This document shows positions 42,273-51,557 of a stretch of 64,000 nucleotides of DNA, in pieces. This DNA comes from an uncultured Gemmatimonadota bacterium. GTDB taxonomy: Bacteria; Gemmatimonadota; Gemmatimonadetes; Gemmatimonadales; Gemmatimonadaceae. Each line of letters starts with the position of its first letter. Within the stretch, counting starts at the first letter, position 1. A program made the position numbers and the translations under genes. The notes beneath the pieces were generated by a model. The model saw only the letters and a list, made by a program, of their open reading frames with translations, made no database searches and had not been told where the DNA came from. The stretch is taken from positions 125,380 to 189,379 of the forward strand of contig CADEDA010000006.1 in NCBI GenBank assembly GCA_902825965.1. The letters run 5' to 3'.

Positions 42273-42887
42273 TCAGAGTTCCGCGAAGTTCTGGAGGAGC
42301 TGAGTCCCGAAATGGTGGCTCTTCTCGGGGTGGAACTGGACGCCCATGACGTTGCCACGGCGCACCGCACACGCGAACGGCGCTCCATACTCTGCCTCGG
42401 CAAGGACGTCGTCCCCGTCCCGGCATTCGAAGAAATAGGAGTGCAGGAAATAGAATCGGCAGTCCCCGTCCATCTTGGCGAACAGTGGGTGCTTGCCACG
42501 CGGGGTCACGTCGTTCCAGCCCATGTGCGGCATCGGGAGCGTCTGGGTCGGCGCCCAGCCGGAGAACGCGCGGACGTGGGCGTCGATCCATCCGAGGCCG
42601 GGCCGCGTGCCTTCGTCGCTCGACGCCGCGAGGATCTGCATGCCGACGCAGATCCCCAGCACCGGGACCTGCCGGTCGCGCACCAGGTCTTCGAGGGGCT
42701 CGCGCATCCCCGACGACTGCAGGCGATCCATGGCGTGGTCGAAATGCCCGACGCCGGGCAGGATGACACGCGTCGCTCCGCGGAGCGCGTCCGCAGTCTC
42801 GGCGGTGCGGGCCTCGATGTTGAGCCGACGGTAGACGTTCACGAAGGCCCGGATGTTGCCGAGGCCGTAGTCGACGATGTGGATCAT
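42273..42887 (-). CDS. hisH2: HisH-like glutaminase of a sugar-amidination system
   Basis: The 204-aa class I glutamine amidotransferase has MIHIVDYGLGNI, the nucleophile motif GICVGMQ and the His-Glu pair in QFHPEKSH. It should release ammonia from glutamine for the HisF/WbpG partners. ATGA overlap with the wbpG-like gene upstream (42884-42887). The catalytic triad is complete, so it should be active. Confidence 0.9.
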   Translation of the reverse strand: MIHIVDYGLGNIRAFVNVYRRLNIEARTAETADALRGATRVILPGVGHFDHAMDRLQSSGMREPLEDLVRDRQVPVLGICVGMQILAASSDEGTRPGLGWIDAHVRAFSGWAPTQTLPMPHMGWNDVTPRGKHPLFAKMDGDCRFYFLHSYFFECRDGDDVLAEAEYGAPFACAVRRGNVMGVQFHPEKSHHFGTQLLQNFAEL

Positions 42888-44035
42888 CGGATGATGGCGC
42901 GCTGGGCGCCGACCGCCCGCAGCACCTTCGCCCCGAGGTCCATGAGGCCCATCGCGTTCTTGTAGTCCCGGAACGTCTTGTTGGGACCGGCCATGATGGC
43001 CTTGAGCTCGTCGACGCTGAGATCGAGTTTGGTCGCGATGTACTCGAAGTCCTGCGCGATGGTCTCGGCGTCGTAGGCCCGCTGCGCGATCTTCCTGAGC
43101 GCCTCGTCGCGGGTGAGTTGCCCGGTGAGGATCAGGCTCGAGAAGTGGGCCCGGCGCTTGTCATAGCCGAACTTGGTGGGGAGCCAGTACCCCTCATAGA
43201 AGCGCGTGAAGCGGGACTCGTAGTGCTTGTGCGCGTACTTCTGCCAGCCGTACTTGTCGACGAGGAGCTGCATGGCATCCTCTTTGATGTACGGGACATA
43301 GTTGAGCGGCTTGAGGACCTGCACACCCTTCACGTAGCGGTAGTAGACCTTGAAGGTCAGGATGTCCGCGGTGGGGAACGTGCGCAGCGGCCGGGTCCCG
43401 AAGCGGGCGTGGATATCCTTGAGCTGCCGCAGGTCGGAGGCGTGGTAGTGCCATTCGAGCGGCTCGCGGACGCACTCGGTGGAGTAGTTCGCGCCGGTCA
43501 GGATGTACTTGAAGTCGTGCTCGGCGGCGAAATTGTAGAGTCCGGCGAAGAAGGCGTGGTCCTGCGGGGTGTCGACGTGCGGGACCTGCGCCTTGAAGAA
43601 GGCGAGCTGCAGGTCCTGCATCTCGAGCCAATCGACGACCTCGGTATGGAGGTCGACCCCGAGTCCGTCGACGAGCTTCTCGACGTTATTGACGGCCTGC
43701 TGGGAGTTCCAACCGGCATCCACGTGGAAGAGCAGCGGGCGGAGGCCGAATCGCTCCTTGGCGAGGTACGTGACGTAGGAGCTGTCGACGCCGCCGCTGA
43801 TGCCGATCAGGCAGTCGTGGTCGCGGCCTTTGCCGCGCTTGCGGACCTCGTCCATCTGGCGATCGATCTCTGCCGCGCCGCGGGCGTCGGTGTGCCAGTT
43901 GGGGAGGATATTGGTGTGGTAGTTGTTGCAGTAGTCGCACCAGCCGCGGGCGTCGAACGTGATGTTCGAGTCCGAGGTGTCCATGATGCAGTTGGTGCAG
44001 ATCTGGTAGGGTCTGGCGTGCTGCCGAAGCGTCAT
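42884..44035 (-). CDS. wbpG: N-acetyl sugar amidotransferase (WbpG/LfnA-like)
   Basis: The 383-aa protein has a zinc-site pair (CTNC and CDYC), the PP-loop ATPase motif SGGVDSSY, and the family block YILTGANYSTECVREPLEWHY. Relatives convert an N-acetyl group on a nucleotide sugar to an acetamidino group: WbpG on a mannuronate, PseA on pseudaminic acid, LfnA/WbuX on L-FucNAc. Because capE, capF and capG follow in the same operon, L-FucNAc is the likely substrate. The ATG at 44035 starts the conserved protein; it is the first gene of the nine-gene operon. Confidence 0.9.
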   Translation of the reverse strand: MTLRQHARPYQICTNCIMDTSDSNITFDARGWCDYCNNYHTNILPNWHTDARGAAEIDRQMDEVRKRGKGRDHDCLIGISGGVDSSYVTYLAKERFGLRPLLFHVDAGWNSQQAVNNVEKLVDGLGVDLHTEVVDWLEMQDLQLAFFKAQVPHVDTPQDHAFFAGLYNFAAEHDFKYILTGANYSTECVREPLEWHYHASDLRQLKDIHARFGTRPLRTFPTADILTFKVYYRYVKGVQVLKPLNYVPYIKEDAMQLLVDKYGWQKYAHKHYESRFTRFYEGYWLPTKFGYDKRRAHFSSLILTGQLTRDEALRKIAQRAYDAETIAQDFEYIATKLDLSVDELKAIMAGPNKTFRDYKNAMGLMDLGAKVLRAVGAQRAIIR

Positions 44036-44770
44036 TGCATCCGAATTGAGAATTGGTTCGCCTTGCCGCAGGACGCTGTTCGCGGTTGTCGGCACAGCTG
44101 CGAGAAACCTAGCTGAAAGCGGGTCACTTCGCCGCAGGCGAAATATAAGTTCTGGTCGGCGACCGTAGCGGGCAAGACGGCGAGAGGTATCTCTGCGGAA
44201 CCGCCCGGGGGGCGCGGCCGGTCGTACGGTACGAACCCTCGTCGGCCAGCACCGAATGCGGGCGAGCAACACCAGGGAGTCGCGCGACAGCTGACCGATG
44301 GCTTTCACCTCGAGTCACCCTCGGACGCGCGTCCGTCGTCTCGCCCGCACGCCCTCGGCATCAATTCGTCGCATGCCTCGGGCATCACCGTCGACTATGC
44401 CCTGCACCGTTCGCAACGTCCCTCCGCTCGTCCGACGGAGATGCGCGCCTCCGGTTCGGCCTGCGACCAGCAGACGCGGCATATCGCGGGAACAGACCGT
44501 GCGGACGGGGCGGCAGACGGCAACCCCCGCTCGTCGAGGTTCGCGTCCACTGCTCGCTGGCAGGACTAACTCCGCAAGGAGACCACGCCAGCGCAGTCCC
44601 TCGGTTCGAGATGACTGCTCTCGAGCCGCTCGAAAGGGAGACCGCCGTCGAGTCAACGCGACCGGTCCGGGAGATTCCAGCGTCGCCGAGGCTGATTCCT
44701 GCAGGCTCCCTCGTGAACCGATGGGCCCACCGCCAGACCAGAGCGGGCGGAGCTGCGACCGTTGGACGCT
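44036..44770. other. 735-bp gene-free region upstream of the wbpG operon
   Basis: No frame here gives a recognisable protein; the longest, a plus-strand frame at 44298-44993, is arginine-rich and runs into the PIG-L gene on the other strand. Close to wbpG there is an AT-rich patch with TATATT on the minus strand (44142-44147) next to a 6-bp hairpin TTCGCC-GCA-GGCGAA (44127-44141), a plausible promoter or attenuator. The rest shows nothing I can name. Confidence 0.6.
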
Positions 44771-45409
44771 TTACAGGATCAGCCTGACGAGTTCGAACGC
44801 CTCGGCATACTCCGCCCGCACCTGCGCACCCCGCACCGTCGCCAGACTTCGGATGAACTGCTCCGACGCATATGGACGGAAGGTCTGGCTCTCATACATG
44901 GCGAGGGCTCGTAGCTTCCGGTCAAGGTGCTCGGACGTCAGCTGGACGAACGCCGAGTTGTTGAATGAAACCAGATTCTGCGGCAACTCATAACCTAGAA
45001 TCGTCGAATTCTTGAACGCGCGAAAACCCTCTTGCGCAACCGTCGCATGGTCCTGATGCGTGTCGCTCGCCGAAGGCAACAGCACCACCGTTGGCTTGAG
45101 TTCTCGATTCAAGCGCACGAAGTACTCCAGGATCTGTTGCCGCACTGACGGAAAGTGCCGCACCTCGTAGTCCAGCACAGAAACGTTGCCTTCCGGGATA
45201 CCCAAGGCCTTCGTTGCCGAACGGCACTCACGTTCGAGCGTATCGAGCGGCAACCCGTCCGGTACGGATTGCTCACAGCGACTGAGGGCGGAATAGTGAA
45301 CCTCCGCCCCCTCGTCGAGAAATCGTGCAATGCTGCCGGCGCATCCGAACTCATCATCCGTATGCGGACACACGACCAGAACACGCGCGCCGCGGCTGAT
45401 CCTCATCAC
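44771..45409 (-). CDS. PIG-L family N-deacetylase
   Basis: The 212-aa protein has the PIG-L/LmbE fold: VVCPHTDDEFGCAGS (zinc-binding PHxDDE), LPSASDTHQDH and a C-terminal SEQFIRSL segment. Such enzymes remove N-acetyl groups from GlcNAc-type sugars or lipid-linked sugars. GTG at 45409 overlaps the LpxD-like stop as GTGA; ATG at 45406 is an alternative one codon later. Pairing with an N-acyltransferase implies deacetylation followed by re-acylation. Confidence 0.85.
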   Translation of the reverse strand: MMRISRGARVLVVCPHTDDEFGCAGSIARFLDEGAEVHYSALSRCEQSVPDGLPLDTLERECRSATKALGIPEGNVSVLDYEVRHFPSVRQQILEYFVRLNRELKPTVVLLPSASDTHQDHATVAQEGFRAFKNSTILGYELPQNLVSFNNSAFVQLTSEHLDRKLRALAMYESQTFRPYASEQFIRSLATVRGAQVRAEYAEAFELVRLIL

Positions 45410-46302
45410 TTTTTCTCGAGCCTCCGACCCGGATTGCCCACCACCACCTCGGCATCACCCACATCGCGGATGACGACGGCCCCCATGCCAATCGTCGACT
45501 TGTCTCCCACGTGCAGCTGATTCATCAGTGACGCACTCGGTGCCACCCACACTCCGTCGCCGATTGTGCAGCTTCCACCGAGCATGGCGTTCGCAATGAT
45601 GACCGAGTCACGTCCAACTGACACGTTGTGCGCGACATGCACCAGATTGTCGATCTTGGCGCGCTCGAGGATCCGGGTACTGCCTAGCGTGCCCCGATCG
45701 ATACAGGTCCCTGATCCAATCTCGACGTCCTCTCCAATCACGACGGTACCGACGTGCGGCACACGAAACCAACTTCCTCGTGCATCCTTCTCGTAGCCGA
45801 AGCCCGGCAGTCCGATACTGCAATTCGCGCCGATGCGACACCCCGTTCCTACGCTGCAGTTGGCTAGGACCGTGTTGGGTCCGATGGTCACACGCTCTCC
45901 CAAAGTGACTGCTCCCCCGAATACCACACCCGGCGCGATACTTGTGGACGACGGAATCTCGTCCGGTCGGGGGAGACGCCAGACGATCTCATAGTGAGGC
46001 TTCATGAAGTGCGTGACAAGCATCGAGAAGAGCAGGCGCGGCTGATCACAGATTAGCGCGTGGTGCGCAAAGGGTGCCCACTCACTTCCGGCGAGGGAGC
46101 GCGGCCCAACCACCAGACCGGCCCGACGCCCATGCAGGAGGCCGTCGGCATTCTTCAGCCGACGCTCAGAAATCCAGCAGAGGCTGCCCGCATCACGGTC
46201 CTCGAGGGCGGCGGCCTTGCCGACCGTCGCATCAGGCACGTGCTCGCCAAGCAACTGCGCTGAAGAGTCGATCTCCAACGCGTGCCTGACGACAGCGGAC
46301 AT
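45406..46302 (-). CDS. LpxD-like hexapeptide acyltransferase with acetyltransferase-like C-terminus
   Basis: The 298-aa left-handed beta-helix protein matches LpxD in the middle: GLPGFGYEKDARG, FRVPHVGTVVIGEDVEIG, and VHVAHNVSVG with the catalytic-type histidine. The C-terminus (STIGMGAVVIRDV, VVVGNPGRRLEKK) is of the NeuD/PglD sugar acetyltransferase kind and the usual LpxD C-terminal helix is missing. It probably N-acylates an amino sugar. The ATG at 46302 is used; a TTG 21 bases upstream is less likely. It is not beside lpxA, lpxC or fabZ. Confidence 0.82.
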   Translation of the reverse strand: MSAVVRHALEIDSSAQLLGEHVPDATVGKAAALEDRDAGSLCWISERRLKNADGLLHGRRAGLVVGPRSLAGSEWAPFAHHALICDQPRLLFSMLVTHFMKPHYEIVWRLPRPDEIPSSTSIAPGVVFGGAVTLGERVTIGPNTVLANCSVGTGCRIGANCSIGLPGFGYEKDARGSWFRVPHVGTVVIGEDVEIGSGTCIDRGTLGSTRILERAKIDNLVHVAHNVSVGRDSVIIANAMLGGSCTIGDGVWVAPSASLMNQLHVGDKSTIGMGAVVIRDVGDAEVVVGNPGRRLEKK

Positions 46303-46679
46303 CTCGATCGACAAGGGCTCCAAGTGCTACCTCCGTGTGCGCATGCGCTGAGGGAATCTGAAGGCGGTCCGAGGGGGCCCGGATGCTTCGCAGCATCGGT
46401 TCAATACGTCCGGCCTCGCGGCCGCGACAAGGACGTGCAACTGGTTCTCCACTTCATGACCGCCGCGGCGACATCCCTCGGCGCTCGGTCAACTGCGGAC
46501 TACGGTAGGATGCCACCGCAGGTGCGCAAAATCCATAGGCGCGACCCCCGGCCGCTGCCTCAGAGGGGAGCGGACGGAGCACACATCGCCCAAGGCCGGT
46601 TCCCTCAAATGCTGAGCCGCACGCGGCAGGAGTCACGTCGCGCGGATGCACTCTGACAGTCGGGATGGCCGGACGGCGA
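46303..46679. other. 377-bp gene-free spacer
   Basis: Lies between a glycosyltransferase stop and the LpxD-like start. A 6-bp hairpin GATGCT-TCGC-AGCATC (46382-46397) is the only structure noticed, with no U-run. Short frames on both strands look random. Confidence 0.55.
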
Positions 46680-47789
46680 CTACCTCCGCGGGAGCCGCCC
46701 AACAGACTCACAGATCGCGCGCATGCGAGCAACGAATACGTCTCGCCGGTAGAGACGATCCGCCACGTCACGATTGTGAGCCGCCATGCGCTGCAGGCGC
46801 TCCGACTGCCGAAGGGACGCCCGCAGTACCTGGGCGATAGACGAAGCTGACCGCGCCTCCACCTCAAAGCCATTGACGTCAGTTGTGAATACGTCCGGGA
46901 TCCCGCTGTGGGCGGTGGTGACGACGGCGCAGCCGGACGCGTACGCTTCAAGGATGCTGATGGGCTGACCTTCGTACGGATAGTAGGTCGGGAGACAGAA
47001 GAGATGTGCTGCTCGGAACAACTGAGCCTTCTGTTCGCCATGCACCACGCCATGATAGCTGACTTCCGGGTACGGCGCGGTGGCCGTGCGGAACCCGGCT
47101 TCTTCATCTGCATTCTCGAAGCCACCCGCGAAGTGGAACTCCATCTGTGACCGCTCGACCGGCGTGAGCAGCGAAATCGCCGCGATCAGCTCGAGGTACC
47201 CCTTACCTGCGAGCAAATTGCTCAGAAATAGCACTCGCAGTGGCCGGCTATCCGCAAACTTGCGATCGACCGTCTCAGGCGGGCAGAATAACCCGTCCGG
47301 GGCGAAGTTCGGGACCTCGTGCAGTCGATCCGGGCGGACCCGCCCATGGAACATCGGAGAGAGACTCGGCCCGAGCGCTACCACACCACCGACGCGCCGC
47401 AAGACCCACTCGTTCAGTCGGAGCCGAAGGCCTCCGGGTTCCGCGAGCAGCACGCGCATTCCTGCACCGCCATGCAGGTGGATGAGCACGCGATCCAGCT
47501 TGCCGAGGCAAAGGAAGAAGACGAGCAGATCCTTCGCATTGCCGGCGCGCGACTCCGAGACCGTGAAATAGACGAGGTCCGCGTGACGCCGACGCCATAG
47601 CACTTGCCACAGGATACGCGCGACCTCCGTCAACCGACGGAAGGAGTCGGCGCCGTTTGCGAGTCCGGTCTTGCTCAGGTTGACGACCTCGACCGTGTGA
47701 TGCTGTCGCAGCTCTGCGAGAAGAACGTCACAGGCCAGCGACTGGCCCGTGACAGGAGGAGGTACCGGCGCGATGTACAGAATATTCAT
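46680..47789 (-). CDS. Glycosyltransferase (GT4-like)
   Basis: The 369-aa GT-B protein starts MNILYIAPVPPPVTGQSL and has LHGGAGMR, VLFLSNLLAGKGYLEL, FHFAGGF and the ExxxxxxxE motif EGQPISILEAYASGCAVV. It should add a sugar to the lipid-linked repeat unit. The ATG at 47789 is chosen because the conserved N-terminal strand begins there. It stands alone, with gaps of over 350 bp on both sides. Confidence 0.86.
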   Translation of the reverse strand: MNILYIAPVPPPVTGQSLACDVLLAELRQHHTVEVVNLSKTGLANGADSFRRLTEVARILWQVLWRRRHADLVYFTVSESRAGNAKDLLVFFLCLGKLDRVLIHLHGGAGMRVLLAEPGGLRLRLNEWVLRRVGGVVALGPSLSPMFHGRVRPDRLHEVPNFAPDGLFCPPETVDRKFADSRPLRVLFLSNLLAGKGYLELIAAISLLTPVERSQMEFHFAGGFENADEEAGFRTATAPYPEVSYHGVVHGEQKAQLFRAAHLFCLPTYYPYEGQPISILEAYASGCAVVTTAHSGIPDVFTTDVNGFEVEARSASSIAQVLRASLRQSERLQRMAAHNRDVADRLYRRDVFVARMRAICESVGRLPRR

Positions 47790-48160
47790 GGCGGCTGCGC
47801 AGGTGGGATGGCCTCGAGTTCGTGAAGGCCTGATCGCACCACCCCGGGGTAGCAACGAATCGTACGCAACCAGCGTCACGAGGCCCAGATGCGAGTTGCA
47901 TCTTGAGGAAGAATATCAGCCGTCGATGTGGGCGGCCAGATTCCGCGCGGAGCCGGCGCGCGTGAGGGCGACCCCTCCGGTCACCTCATGGGACCGGGCG
48001 TCGCGTGACGGGTCTGCTTCCGCCGCAGCACAGCGATTCCTGCCGTACGGCGCGGATCTGCCGTCTGCCCCACTTCGAAGTGTCGGCGTCGCATCTCGAG
48101 CCCACATCCGGCTCGGCCCGGATTGGCCCCTCGAGGACCCGCGTTCGTCGGGCCGTGGGG
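47790..48160. other. 371-bp gene-free spacer
   Basis: Between two glycosyltransferase genes on the minus strand. I see no protein, hairpin with U-run or repeat in it; the stretch near 47880-47930 is slightly AT-richer and may hold the promoter of the downstream gene. Confidence 0.5.
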
Positions 48161-49342
48161 TCACGGGCTCAAGGTCTGCGCAACGATGCGATGATAGCTG
48201 AGGAACTCACCACCGACCCTCCGCGCACCTTCCGTGAGCGTCGCAAGTCTTGCCGGGTCCGCGAGCAACGCGTTCAGGTGCCCCTGCAGACCTTCAACGG
48301 TGACCTCGTGGCGCGGAAGAATGATCATGTTGTCGTGGCGATTCAGGTAGGATGGATCTTGCTCCCAGATACTCGTCCCCTCCCCGACAACCAGTGGTAC
48401 CCCACACGCCAACGCGTGCTGCCACATCACCGACTGACTGGCAGGAAAGACGGCGAGATCGGCGCTCAGAAGCATGGCGAAGAGGTCAGCGCCCTCGCGC
48501 CATCCCGGGAAGTGAACCTGTGGGTGGCCTGCCGCAGCGCCCCGCAGAGCGACCACGTAGTCGGCGTGCTCGCGGCCGCCCTCGCCCACGATGATGAGAT
48601 GTGTGTCGGGCGCGTTCAGCGCGAGGAACGCCTCGAGTAGGACATGGGTCTCTTTCAGCGGCGCCAGCCGTCCTCCGCTGACGATAACGCGCGCGGCCGG
48701 AGCAATGCCAAGCGACGCCCGAACGTCGGCTCGGGCTCCTCGGGATGCCACCTCCGCGATCAGGTCGACGTCGCTCCCGAGTGGCAGCAGCTCCATTTCT
48801 GCGCTCGGCACACCATAGACTAGTTGGAGGAACTCGGCGCTCTGCGGAACGACGGGGAATATCCGATCGATCGCCCAACGATATCGATAGAAGAACGGAC
48901 GTCGAATTCCCCGATGGAGCACATGCAGCGACAGCCAGTTCTTCGCGGAGTTGCTGAAGTCCGCGTGGTAATCCATCACCACCCGCGTCGCCGGATGTCG
49001 CCGCTTGAACAACGCAGCCTCACGCAAGTTCAAATGGATGTCGTGGACAAAGATGAGATCCGGTCGTTCGCGCTCGAGAATCTCCATGACGCCGGCGAAT
49101 CGTCGAAGCCGATTGAGCACGTTGACATGATACGGGAGCTTGACCACGCGGACCGGACCGTCCCAGATCTCCCGTCGTGACACGTCCTTCGCCGGACGTT
49201 CTGCGACAAAGTCGAAGGCGTCATCATACGGACCGGCAATCACTACGACCTCGTGCCCATTCTTGACGTAGTAGCGCGCGAGCAGATTCTCCTGATACTG
49301 GACGCGGACATCGTAGAGGTCACACAACATCACGATCTTCAT
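48161..49342 (-). CDS. Glycosyltransferase (GT-B)
   Basis: The 393-aa protein has an N-terminal domain starting MKIVMLCDLYDVRVQYQENL and a nucleotide-sugar domain with ARVIVSGGRLAPLKETHVLLEAF, IIVGEGG and WQHALACGVPLVVG. The ExxxxxxxE motif is not evident, so it may belong to a divergent GT4-type group. Divergent promoters with the methyltransferase gene probably lie in the 225-bp gap beyond its start (ATG 49342). Confidence 0.82.
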   Translation of the reverse strand: MKIVMLCDLYDVRVQYQENLLARYYVKNGHEVVVIAGPYDDAFDFVAERPAKDVSRREIWDGPVRVVKLPYHVNVLNRLRRFAGVMEILERERPDLIFVHDIHLNLREAALFKRRHPATRVVMDYHADFSNSAKNWLSLHVLHRGIRRPFFYRYRWAIDRIFPVVPQSAEFLQLVYGVPSAEMELLPLGSDVDLIAEVASRGARADVRASLGIAPAARVIVSGGRLAPLKETHVLLEAFLALNAPDTHLIIVGEGGREHADYVVALRGAAAGHPQVHFPGWREGADLFAMLLSADLAVFPASQSVMWQHALACGVPLVVGEGTSIWEQDPSYLNRHDNMIILPRHEVTVEGLQGHLNALLADPARLATLTEGARRVGGEFLSYHRIVAQTLSP

Positions 49343-49567
49343 GTTACTCCGTTCACATTGGACTCGGGGTACCTGCGCCGCGGATCTCCGTAAAAGTCGG
49401 GTGCTCGACAGACAAGGTCAACGGCTGTCGGCAACGGCACCTGCCAGGCGCCCACGGTCGCGACCCCGAACGCCCGGAACGCGAGAACGGTGTAGATTCC
49501 CCTCAGAATCGCCGCACGCACCCTTGGCCACGATGCGGCCCCAGAATTCGACGAGAGAAGAATCGCG

Positions 49568-50293
49568 ATGAGTGACATCGACGTCTCGAAAGCACTCCTG
49601 GACAACTACGCGGACTATTACTCCGACGGCGCATCGGAATGGCGACGACTCGGCGCCATCGGCACGGCGGACAACGTAGTCGCGCTCTGCGGGCACTTGG
49701 CGCCTGACCGGGTGCTCGAGATCGGCGCTGGCGACGGCTCCATCCTGCAGCGGCTCTCCGAGATGGATTTCGGACGACAGTTGCACGCGATCGAGATATC
49801 GCCATCCGGTGTGGCGGCCATCCATAAGCGACGCATTCCGCGCCTGGCGGATTGTCAGGTGTTCGACGGCTACACGATTCCCTACGCGACCGACCACTTC
49901 GACGTCGCCATCTTGAGTCACGTGCTCGAGCATGCCGAGCACCCGCGACGCCTGCTCGTGGAATCGGCGCGTGTGGCCCGGTATCTGGTGGTGGAAGTAC
50001 CCATGGAGGACACCTTGCGACTGACCGGTGACTTCCATTGGGACGCCGTCGGGCACATCAACTACTACACGCCGACCACGCTCCGGCGTCTCGCACAGAG
50101 CTGCGGGCTTCGTGTGATCCGCCAGATCACGACGAACGCCCCGCGCGACACCTACACGTTCACCAGCGGCAAACGAGGGCTCCTGCAATACTACATGAAG
50201 GAAGCCGTGCTCCGCCTCTCGAGCCGAGTCGCGACCGAGCTGTTCTGCTACCACGGGACGATCCTCTGCGAGAAAGCGCCGCCATCCCCGTGA
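49568..50293 (+). CDS. Class I SAM-dependent methyltransferase
   Basis: The 241-aa protein has the SAM motif RVLEIGAGDGSILQ, an acidic second strand, and VAILSHVLEHAEHP as in Methyltransf_11/23 members, with a C-terminal helical part containing FHWDAVGHINYY. In this locus it may methylate a sugar of the repeat unit. The ATG at 49568 has GAGAGAAG about 9 bases upstream. It is the only plus-strand gene between 35.4 and 59.9 kb and converges on wzy with a hairpin at the junction. Confidence 0.85.
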   Translation: MSDIDVSKALLDNYADYYSDGASEWRRLGAIGTADNVVALCGHLAPDRVLEIGAGDGSILQRLSEMDFGRQLHAIEISPSGVAAIHKRRIPRLADCQVFDGYTIPYATDHFDVAILSHVLEHAEHPRRLLVESARVARYLVVEVPMEDTLRLTGDFHWDAVGHINYYTPTTLRRLAQSCGLRVIRQITTNAPRDTYTFTSGKRGLLQYYMKEAVLRLSSRVATELFCYHGTILCEKAPPSP

Positions 50294-50296
50294 TGC

Positions 50297-50313
50297 CGCG
50301 GGCCTAGCCCGCG
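50297..50313. terminator. Hairpin at the convergent methyltransferase/wzy junction
   Basis: CGCGGGC-CTA-GCCCGCG: a 7-bp GC stem whose loop is the wzy stop codon read on the minus strand. No U-run on either side; possible bidirectional terminator. Confidence 0.45.
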
Positions 50314-51557
50314 CGTATCGCAGGCTCCACGGGTCTCGATACACTGACCAGCACCGCCGTCGCCATCCAGTACCACCAGTATGTGTATCCGACCGCAAGG
50401 CTGTTCAGCGATCCGATGAGCGGCACGAAGGGCAGCGTGATCAAGACAGGAAGCCGCAACCCGACCGGTATGTCACGGCGCCGCATCAAGCGCAGGAAGA
50501 GCAGAACGAGAATCGCCGCAAACGCCACCGAGGCGTAGAGTGAGAAGTTGACGGCGAGTTCGAGCAAGAGGTTATGCGGATTCGGGATCAGTCCCGGGTA
50601 CTTTTCAGAGATGTACGGGACGAAGCCGCCGGGGCCGAGCCCGAGCCCGTACGAGTCCTGAAGCGCGCGGGCTCCCGCCACGATCAGGTCGATGCGTTCC
50701 GATGCGGACTGATCCCGCACGAGATCCACCGCGAGACGCAACTGGGCGTACTGCAAATTGAAGCCGCTCGCCCAGACCGCTGCGCCGGTGATACCGACCA
50801 GCGCCAGCAAGCCGAGCACACTGCCCCGATACGCGGCAGCGACGATCACAATGGCAGCAAGCAGGACGAACAGCGTCGCGATGCGACTGGTGTTGATGAG
50901 CGTGACCGCCAAACTCAGCGCGGCGCCCACCAACAATAGCGCGCGACGTGGCTTCGATTGCGTCTCCAAGAGCGTCCCAAGTAGCATGGGATACGACAGA
51001 CACACGAAGGTGCTGTAGTTGTTGTAGTTCCCGAAGAACACCGACGCGAACGGAAGCACACCGATATCGCCACCCACATCGCGCTGCTCCAGCGCGTAGA
51101 CGAAGTGGTTCCCCGACGCGATCTCGTAGAGTGCGAACGGCAGCGTACAGAGAAGCGCGGCAGACCACGCATCACGCACCTGACGCGCGCCCTGCCACGA
51201 GATCCGGGTACGGATGAACAGGATGGACGTCATCCCGAGCAACACCGTGGAGATCAGCGCCAGGCCGGCCCGGACGTCGGTCGAGAGCGGGAGCGTGAGC
51301 ACGCCGAGCGCGAGGATCGCGGCGTACGCCACGTACACGGGATACACCGCGGGCACGAGCACGACGATGCGGGACACGAGGGCGATCAGGGCAAGCATCG
51401 CGAGGAGTACCAACCGACTCGGCTGCAGGCTGCCACCCAACCCTCCGAGCCAGAGCAGGAACACGCCGGCGATGAATCCGCCGTGGAGCAGTGACTCCAC
51501 ACGCACCACACGGGCCGAGGCCGAGGCAGGCGCGCTCGAGGTCGGAGTGCTGGTCAC
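50304..51557 (-). CDS. wzy: O-antigen polymerase/ligase family membrane protein (Wzy-like)
   Basis: The 417-aa protein has about ten to twelve hydrophobic segments and the family core: a large loop with ASERIDLIVAGARALQDSYGLGLGPGG followed by NPHNLLLELAVNFSLY. The HN pair within PNPHNLLLE is typical of Wzy_C/RfaL proteins. Beside a flippase and Wzz it is more likely the polymerase than the ligase. GTG at 51557 makes a GTGA overlap with the flippase stop. Confidence 0.85.
   Translation of the reverse strand: MTSTPTSSAPASASARVVRVESLLHGGFIAGVFLLWLGGLGGSLQPSRLVLLAMLALIALVSRIVVLVPAVYPVYVAYAAILALGVLTLPLSTDVRAGLALISTVLLGMTSILFIRTRISWQGARQVRDAWSAALLCTLPFALYEIASGNHFVYALEQRDVGGDIGVLPFASVFFGNYNNYSTFVCLSYPMLLGTLLETQSKPRRALLLVGAALSLAVTLINTSRIATLFVLLAAIVIVAAAYRGSVLGLLALVGITGAAVWASGFNLQYAQLRLAVDLVRDQSASERIDLIVAGARALQDSYGLGLGPGGFVPYISEKYPGLIPNPHNLLLELAVNFSLYASVAFAAILVLLFLRLMRRRDIPVGLRLPVLITLPFVPLIGSLNSLAVGYTYWWYWMATAVLVSVSRPVEPAIRAG

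Noticed and set aside
41498..42887. Histidine biosynthesis genes hisF and hisH
   Set aside because: They lie in an operon with wbpG and capEFG and lack other his genes, so the sugar-amidination role is preferred.
44298..44993. A 231-codon plus-strand frame in the gap before wbpG
   Set aside because: Arginine/serine-rich, no motif, and overlaps the PIG-L gene on the other strand; treated as non-coding.
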